From positions 16,710,729-16,774,728 of the forward strand of contig JBCNJP010000017.1 of NCBI GenBank assembly GCA_039602395.1: a stretch of DNA of 64,000 nucleotides, given 5' to 3'. The DNA is from Deinandra increscens subsp. villosa. Taxonomy: Eukaryota; Streptophyta; Magnoliopsida; Asterales; Asteraceae. The first letter of the stretch is position 1; every line of letters begins with the position of its first letter. The translations under genes and the position numbers were made by a program. This document shows positions 57,635-64,000 of the stretch, one piece after another. A model generated the notes under the pieces. The model saw only the letters and a list, made by a program, of their open reading frames with translations, was not told the DNA's origin and made no database searches.

Positions 57635-59660
57635 GATTTGTAGTAATATGATGATATCTTAAATAGATCTAGTGTTTGTGATGATAAAGTTTGCATCTTT
57701 GAATCAAAAATGTGAATTTTGTGCAAGTTATGATGATACATGCTAGATCTAGGGTTTTGCATGGGAAAACATGGTTGCATGTGGATAAAGCTTTAAGATT
57801 TGTGCTAGATCTATGTCCTAATGACTTGATGATGATAGATCTAGGGTTTTTATGCAATAAAGTTGCTAACTTTACGTGAGATCTAAGATGGAAACTTGAT
57901 TTCAGTAGTCATGCATGCTAGATCTTGAATAAAGGCACTTGATTTGAGTTAGATCTACTATGAGGCTTGCTTGATCTAGGTTAATGGATGCATGATAGTC
58001 TATAAAGTTGTAAACTTGATGTTCTAATGCATGTGGATTATTTTATAAATATTATTTACATGAAAATGTGGTAAAAATGGCCTATTAGGTCAAGATGACA
58101 TTCATGCATGTGGTTAGGAGTCCATGACATGGCTTGAAATGTGTTAATTAATGGTCTATGTGACTTACATGAGATGATGATGATGATGATATACAATCAT
58201 GAAATTAGCCTACATGTGGTACTTATATATTTATTGGGGAATAGATAACTATGAAAATGCATGTGTATGAGTATGAGATTACTTGGTTATGTGTTTGCAT
58301 GTCATTAGTCAAATTTGTTATGAATTATACGATTGTACAAGTTCTAAGTCCTACCTTGGTGGTAATGACAAGACTTTGTACGATTTCTCCGTCAATCGTA
58401 CATCATATACGCGGGATAAAGTCGTAAGTAATTGTGACACGTTATGTTTATCATAGTACAATGTGTTGTATGTGTGATACATGTTAGGTTAAGTATAGAA
58501 AATCTAAATTCAATCACCAATGTGTATTTGATTCCACTTGTCTGATGTCCGCGCGTTGTCGGGACAGTTGGTCAACATAAGTCAACACTCACACGATTGC
58601 GTGTCAATTTTCATAGGTGGAGTCTTGGAGGAATTTACCTTCTCTATCCAAGCGTTTACTATTTGGAAACTTATTTGCACCCTAAGGTGAGTTCTCAGCC
58701 TCACTTTTTAACGTATTATGCTTTTGGGGGAAAAGACATGTGATTTACTTATTTCTTTTGAGAAATACTAAACTTATTTATGTTGAGAAATACTGAACTA
58801 TTTTCTATTGAGAAAATACTAAACGATCCCTGTTGAAAAATGCTAAACTTATTTTATATACTATTTGTAACCAATAGAAGAAAAAATGCCAAGGAAGTCC
58901 TTCCACAATTCGTGTACCATTAGTATCATGTGATATGGGCTTGACAAACCTTGCCCTGGCTGGTCGCTCTAGCCCCAACGCCTTCGGGGGTGGAGAAGGG
59001 GTATTATATTGTCCTAACTCGGGTCATGCTCGGTATAGCATGGCAGAAAGGCAAAACTTAATTGTCCAGAATGGGGACACGGGGCCTATGGTCTTATAAA
59101 TAATGTGGTCTAGCTAACCTAAGTATATAGAATGCATATTATCTTTTCCAGGATGTGTGATTCCTTATGGGTTATGCCTCGTTGAGGGTAACTTGTTAAC
59201 TTACTGTCTTAAATAAATTGATATTTATTTACCTACTTAAACTCAAAGAATTTACCAACCTAGCGTTGACACTTTACATGTTTCTTCTCAGGTCTTTAGG
59301 AGGTTTGGTAAGGAGTGCACGTAAGTATCATGGGTATTGGTTTGCATATGTTTATGTCATTTCTAAACTTATATTGTCGCCTTGGGTGAAAGACATGCTA
59401 TAACTATTTTATGTTATCGCTTCCGCGTATAACTTATTAGACTTGGTATCTTGTCGCTTCTGCAAAAGACACTTCAAAACTTGATAGATGCTTCCATGCT
59501 ATTTTAATTAAAGTTTAACTCTGATGAACTTTTTTAAAAACTTAATTATGTTGTTGAGTCGAGCATATAGATGTTTGAAGTGTCTGACGACTCAGGTCCT
59601 GGTCTGGCTCGCACCCTCGCTTGCGGGTTTTACGCGGGTGGTTTTTACGAGGGCGTGACA
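57635..59660 (+). mobile_element. 3' LTR or LTR remnant of gypsy C
   Basis: The right end gggcgtgaca and the last 425 bases match the 5' LTR part at 46310-46704. The first half is rich in the word ctagatct and tatgatgatgat and has no open frame. Its left start is not visible, since integrase and chromodomain DNA and the polypurine tract are missing between 51204 and here. Confidence 0.6.
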
Positions 59661-60340
59661 CATAATCATGCTTTGACCAGTGGACCTACACTATCAGATA
59701 TATTCAGATATGATTCATATATTTTCATGTGATTACACTTATGAATGTCTCAAAGTGTTTTGTATTAATGATTTAGTCAAATGTGTTCCATGCAAAAAGA
59801 AATAAGAACATTAAATCTTCTACCTTAAGGCCGATCTTTCGATACACAAATAAGACATCGGATTTAATAAAATAAGAAAAAATAAAAACAAGTTGAAATT
59901 GTATAATTCAACAATAATCAGGTCCGTCTTGTGGACACGTAGAGAAAGTCCGATGAATTATACGAAACACTAAGAAAAATAAAGCAGAACCTCAAATGAA
60001 CAACTATCAGGTCGATACTCATGTATACGCAGAGAGAGTCCGATCATTTGAGAAAATAAAGAAAATCAAACAAGTTTAATTTTTTACAAAATGAACACAT
60101 GTATACACAGTGACTTCTCATCTTCTTTTTTCACATATCTTTTTATATATCTTGAAATATGCATCAAGATGTTGTCCACTAAGTCAAACACTACATTTAA
60201 TGTATATCACATTTGTATACTTTCTGATTTTTCGAGCCTATATCAAACAACGGTCTTATGACTTTTTCATCTACTTTATTCGTGAGTCAGACATGTCAAC
60301 CACTTTACCATCACTTCCCAATGATTAAAATATACGGGTC
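59661..60340 (-). mobile_element. gag-only family remnant D (3' noncoding part)
   Basis: It aligns in the same orientation with copy B at about 52600-53160, including the hairpin array and the stretch ending near tttaccatcacttccc. Neither gag nor LTR is present. It directly follows the gypsy C LTR. Confidence 0.7.
59810..60052 (-). repeat. stem-loop array of remnant D (3 units)
   Basis: Unit 1: ATTAAATC (59810-59817) with GATTTAAT (59861-59868). Unit 2: GTATAATTC (59901-59909) with GAATTATAC (59955-59963). Unit 3: CTCAAATGA (59991-59999) with TCATTTGAG (60044-60052). All are perfect. Relative to copy B, both arms changed together in every unit. The inner hairpin of unit 3 on the sense strand is ATAC-ATGA-GTAT. 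Confidence 0.92.
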
Positions 60341-60469
60341 CATTCAAGTCGGTTCGTGTCAGTAAAACAATAAAACATGATGCCTTAACAAAAAATTACA
60401 TTGCCATTAGAAAACACATAATAGAACAGTGCCAATAGAATTGCAATAAAAAAAACATTACAATCTATA

Positions 60470-61035
60470 GTTGTTTCATACTATCGAGTTTTCATGTTTT
60501 TGAAAAAGATCAAATACATCTTCGACTGAAACATTTGCAAAATCTCTTTTTGTAACAAATGCAAGAATCATTCATGTATTCATCAACCATCTTGTTCCAT
60601 AATTCCGTCTTTACATGCTACACTGAAGGAAAAAAAAATCTCAACACTTGATGTTGCAACCGATAAAACTAGTGAAGACTTCAATAAATGATAAACCAAG
60701 GTATACTCAATGGATTTTTTTGTTTACACCATCTTTTATACGAGATTAGATATATCATTTATGTTGGAAAACATTGTATCTTCTTTCACAATAGCAATGT
60801 ACTTGCCGAGCTCATACATAAGCTTGTCTTTAGCATCATCATCAAAATCACGTGGATACTTTTCGGCCAACATTAATAAATTGGGAATATTAAAGTCATG
60901 TAAATTATTATGTGGGCTCAAAGAAGCCATACATATAAGCAATTCAGTGGTTACCTCGTTGAAATGGTTGGTAAACTTTTGGATTTGCATATTTAACACC
61001 GTGTTGAAATTATCAAACTCATAAAAATGAAGATT
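60470..61035 (-). pseudogene. hAT-type transposase C-terminal fragment
   Basis: The main open part (60999-60736) reads NHFNEVTTELLICMASLSPH, then LMLAEKYPRDFDDDAKDKLM. This resembles the C-terminal half of plant proteins called zinc finger MYM-type 1-like, which are hAT-derived transposases. After a stop, broken frames towards 60490 still show a likely dimerisation segment (ATSSVE). The N-terminal zinc finger and catalytic part are absent. It lies between remnant D and copy C with no terminal repeats seen. Confidence 0.65.
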
Positions 61036-61051
61036 GGTTATGATAGTCTTT

Positions 61052-61341
61052 TGTTAGAGCATTTTCTGTGTGACGTTTGTGTATCACAGTTAGTGTTGTT
61101 AGTTAATCCAATTAGTTTGGTTAAATCCAGTTAAGGGTAGAAAGTGTCTTAGTATCATAGTTCAAGAGTTGTTTAGTTAATATGTTTTAATATGTATCAC
61201 AATGTATCACATACTTTTGTGATACATATTAAAACTTCTGCCAGTTTAAAGAAACAATTTCCAAACCAGATTATGATACCAACGTACCATTTGAGGAGGC
61301 TAGCGGACCAAGATGGTGAAGGAGCAGCGTACCAGCGATCC

Positions 61342-61374
<33 letters not shown>

Positions 61375-61635
61375 TGTGGTTTGACACATTGAACTTCACC
61401 ATGAACGTACCAGCAAACCCCCAGTTCTATTCTCTGATTCGATTCTTCTAGGGAGAGGTTTTTTGATCTTGTATATCAGATTCTTGATCGTTCTTGAGTC
61501 AATCATATGTAATCTAGATTCAATCAATGCTATAAACCGAGTTTTATTTACTTGATTATGTGTTCTTAGTTTTTGGTAAACTTTCGATCCAATTTCGGTG
61601 TATAAATCACTAGATCGGGAAAAATGGGTTTTACA
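61052..61635 (+). mobile_element. 5' LTR of copy C
   Basis: 584 bases from tgttagagcat to gttttaca. The first 60 bases and the end (tttcggtgtataaatcacta) match copy B. A TATA-like run with a TG microsatellite lies at 61340-61373. Just upstream are GTACCA and GCGGACCA words (61283-61335). Confidence 0.85.
61342..61373 (+). repeat. TA/TG microsatellite
   Basis: A run of ta followed by a run of about nine tg, sitting at the expected TATA-box position of the LTR of copy C. Confidence 0.9.
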
Positions 61636-61636
61636 A

Positions 61637-61649
61637 TTGGTATCAGAGC
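61637..61649 (+). other. primer binding site of copy C
   Basis: TTGGTATCAGAGC, canonical, one base after the LTR; identical in placement to copy B. Confidence 0.92.
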
Positions 61650-62990
61650 ATCAGGCTCGTGATTCTACACGTTTTTGGATCGATTTCAGTGGCTAATTTG
61701 TTCAAATTTAATCTGTTTGACTTTTTTGGTCAAACTGTTCATAGCTTTGATCTTAAAATTGGACCTGAATTCAACTAGTTTAGGTGTTTTGGTTGATTGA
61801 AGAAGATTCAGTACATCAACACGACTTCAGAACCTCTTACGAAATTAATTTTGGTCCTGGTTTGAGTGAATCGCAAAATCACAGTACGCTTGTTATGTTC
61901 TTCATACTCAACAATGGCATATCTTCGATTTCTTGATTTTTTGGATGAAATCAGTTGCTACACGTTTAGTTTGAATGCAAGAAGCTAATGCAACAAGAAA
62001 TTTTGAATTTCATCGACGTTTGATACGATTTCAATTTCTTAGTTCATGTTAGTTCGTCGGAGTTAATCTCAAGCTTGCAAATCAATATAAAATGTACAAC
62101 AATGGTGCTTGAATGATTCTTCTCAACATCACGAATCCGTAGCTGCTTTCGGAATCGATTTTATTGTAAATTGGGAGAGAAATCGTGTTTTGAAAAACAG
62201 GAGTTTTCGCCGAAAAAACGAGATTTGCCGGAAAATTCAGTTTTCGCCGGATTTTTTAGTTCTCCAGTAGTTCTGGTGGCCGTTTTGGTTCGGCGTAACC
62301 GACCTCTGGTTCGCCGGTGGTCACGGTGGTGGGTAGGTTCGTCAAACGCCGGAGTAAACAGGTTCGCCGGAAGGTTGATGTGTTGGTTCGCAAGTAAAGA
62401 AAAAAACAAAGGGGAGGTACACGACTAATTTGTCGTATTAGGCAATAATCTCACAAAATTACAGTTTGGTCCTTCTAGTTTAAATACATTAGTTTTAATT
62501 CACAATTTAAAAAAAAACCAAAATAAAAACAACTTAAAAAAATTTCACTAGGTTTTTCAAATAACAAAAAAAAAATGTATGTTGAATTGATTCATGAACG
62601 CAAAATTTATGTTGTGTTTCTTGAATCGGTTAACTACCATTTGTCTTTTGTTTTCATTTGATATTTTTTAGTTACATTTTTCTTTCTCCTAAAAGCAAAC
62701 CAAAATTAAAAAAAAGGTTAACTAAATTTTCAAACCAAATTTAAAAAAAATCACGTTGGGGGTTCAAAGGACTCGAATACAATCAAGGAAGTGTTGGATT
62801 TGTTATTCAAGGAGCTTATTCAAAGGTGTTCAATCAAAAAGAAAGGGTTCACATTAAACGAGGTTCAGAATTTACTGGTGTTTCAAAAGAACCAGGTTCA
62901 AAATTCAAATTGTTTCATTGATGTGATCACGAAAGATGGCAGGTTATTACCGTTATTCATCTTATGGTACTTTGATATTTTTCATAAGGA
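61650..62990 (+). other. leader of copy C
   Basis: Mostly noncoding, with a gttcgccgg-rich part at 62280-62390. An open stretch of 67 codons at 62791-62994 (ending FIDVITKDGRLLPLFIL) is not recognised and may be part of decayed gag or chance. Confidence 0.5.
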
Positions 62991-64000
62991 TTGACAGTGA
63001 AGTTCCAATGCTTCTTCATTTTGATGATTATTGCATTTGGAAATGTCAATTTGAAGATTTCTTAGCTAGTTTCGACACATATCTTTGGAATCCAAATCAA
63101 TGAGATGTAACAGAGAGGGGTCTAAGAATATCACCACCAAAGATATTATCAATGATGATCGAATATGAGGTTATAGATCATGATAGAGAGAAGATAGCTT
63201 ATTATGCTTTGACGATGGTATTATCTAGTGAAATTCTCTGTCAATTAAATCAGTATAAAACTTCAAAAGAGTTATCGGATGCCGTTGCTCAGAAATGTGC
63301 TCAAAATGTGGATATGACAAATGTCAATGCATGGGATGCCGAAATGAATGAATCTGGAAAAGCGGCACACAGTGAGGAACGTGGATCTTGTGCAAATTGT
63401 GAGATGTCTGATAAAGTTGATTGTTCAGTTTTGACAGAAGTTCAACTGCAAAAAGTTAACACTGAGTTAGTGAAGAAAGTTTCTAAACTGACCAAGAAAA
63501 ATGATGGTTTGTTGAAAGAAGTGGAGAAATAGAAGATAGAAGTTAAAGAAGCTGTAACAGATTTTGATGATTTGTTTGAAAATTCAAAAAATAAAGTCGA
63601 CGTTCTTCACAAGACATGTGAAGGACTTGCTGCGAAAGCTGTGAGTTATCATAATGAGAATATAACTTTTGTTGAAGCTAAAGTTGAATTGATTGAAGAA
63701 AACAAGTTATTGAAAGAAAATGTTGAGATTTATAAACAAAGATTGAACAAGGTTATTCAAGAGACACGTGATACTCATGGTGAACTGATCAGAGAAAAAT
63801 ATGCGTCATATATTGCTTCTAAGCATTTCATTGATTCTCAAAAGGAATTAGCAGTGGCACAAACAATAATTTCCGAGTTGAATATTGAAATTCTTGATCT
63901 AAAGAGGAAGTTGCATAATTTTACAAATTCTCCATCTTTCACAAGTTACTTATGTAAAGATAAGAATTTTCAACAAGTGTTTGGTGATGTCATTCTGAAG
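62991..64000 (+). pseudogene. gag of copy C, decayed, incomplete at window end
   Basis: The capsid-type start is readable as HFDDYCIWKCQFEDFLASFD, then a stop. From 63152 to 63532 one frame carries YALTMVLSSEILCQLNQYKT, the Cys pair SCANCEMS, and LVKKVSKLTKKNDGLLKEVE with a stop. The coiled coil continues past the stop (EENKLLKENVEIYKQRLNKV) to NFQQVFGDVILK at the window edge. The order and spacing follow the gag of copy B. The two stops suggest an inactive copy. Confidence 0.8.

Larger units (their letters stand above)
61052..64000 (+). mobile_element. gag-only family element, copy C (runs off the window)
   Basis: 5' LTR, primer site, leader and most of gag on the plus strand; the window ends inside gag. 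Whether pol follows cannot be seen. LTR and gag both resemble copy B. Confidence 0.8.

Overview
The window is repeat-dominated nuclear DNA of a flowering plant. It is AT-rich and intron-bearing, with Ty1/copia and Ty3/gypsy retrotransposons nested in each other, DNA-transposon remnants and fragments of plant genes. The retroelement types resemble what I remember from Asteraceae, but that is recollection and not proof. I see no complete host gene, rRNA, tRNA or CRISPR array. Two gaps of exactly 500 N (22647-23146 and 42157-42656) interrupt the sequence.

Layout. 1-8850: 3' end of a Ty3/gypsy element (A), whose very long 3' LTR (1989-8850) holds an insertion carrying VPS18 exons. 8851-14912: minus-strand Ty1/copia element 1, cut by element A just past its RNase H. 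About 13672-15808 recurs at 28377-30546 (partial gag, LTR and non-LTR flank), so this looks like a duplicated segment. 15809-20962: intron-like, gene-poor DNA ending in Helitron-like hairpins. About 21500-25255: LTR-like DNA of gypsy element B, containing the first gap. 25256-28376: minus-strand copia element 2, inserted in the second copy of copia 1 and itself cut by B. 30547-31177: a MITE with a palindromic core. 31178-33080: spliced gene fragments including MSH2. 33310-37149: gag-only retroelement copy A. 37156-38215: a decayed ORF, then the 3' flank of an aquaporin (NIP) remnant (38216-39360). 39503-42047: a PIF/Harbinger-like element holding a nested hAT MITE. 42657-46076: 3' half of copia 3. 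46077-51268 and 57635-59660: gypsy element C, interrupted by gag-only copy B (51274-57629, complete, TSD GGTCT). 59661-60340: remnant D of the same gag-only family. 60470-61035: hAT transposase fragment. 61052-64000: copy C of the gag-only family.

Most notable signal. The noncoding stretch between gag and the 3' LTR of the gag-only family carries three tandem stem-loop units in each of three independent copies (A, B, D). The outer stems differ in sequence between units and between copies, yet stay complementary through paired changes. The loop strand is conserved, and several units also keep a small inner hairpin. This is the covariation pattern expected of a selected RNA structure. I do not recognise it as a named element.

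The elements mostly act as parasites and hosts of one another. Their coding regions are broken by stops, frameshifts and, in two cases, loss of a catalytic aspartate of reverse transcriptase. None looks able to move on its own from this sequence.
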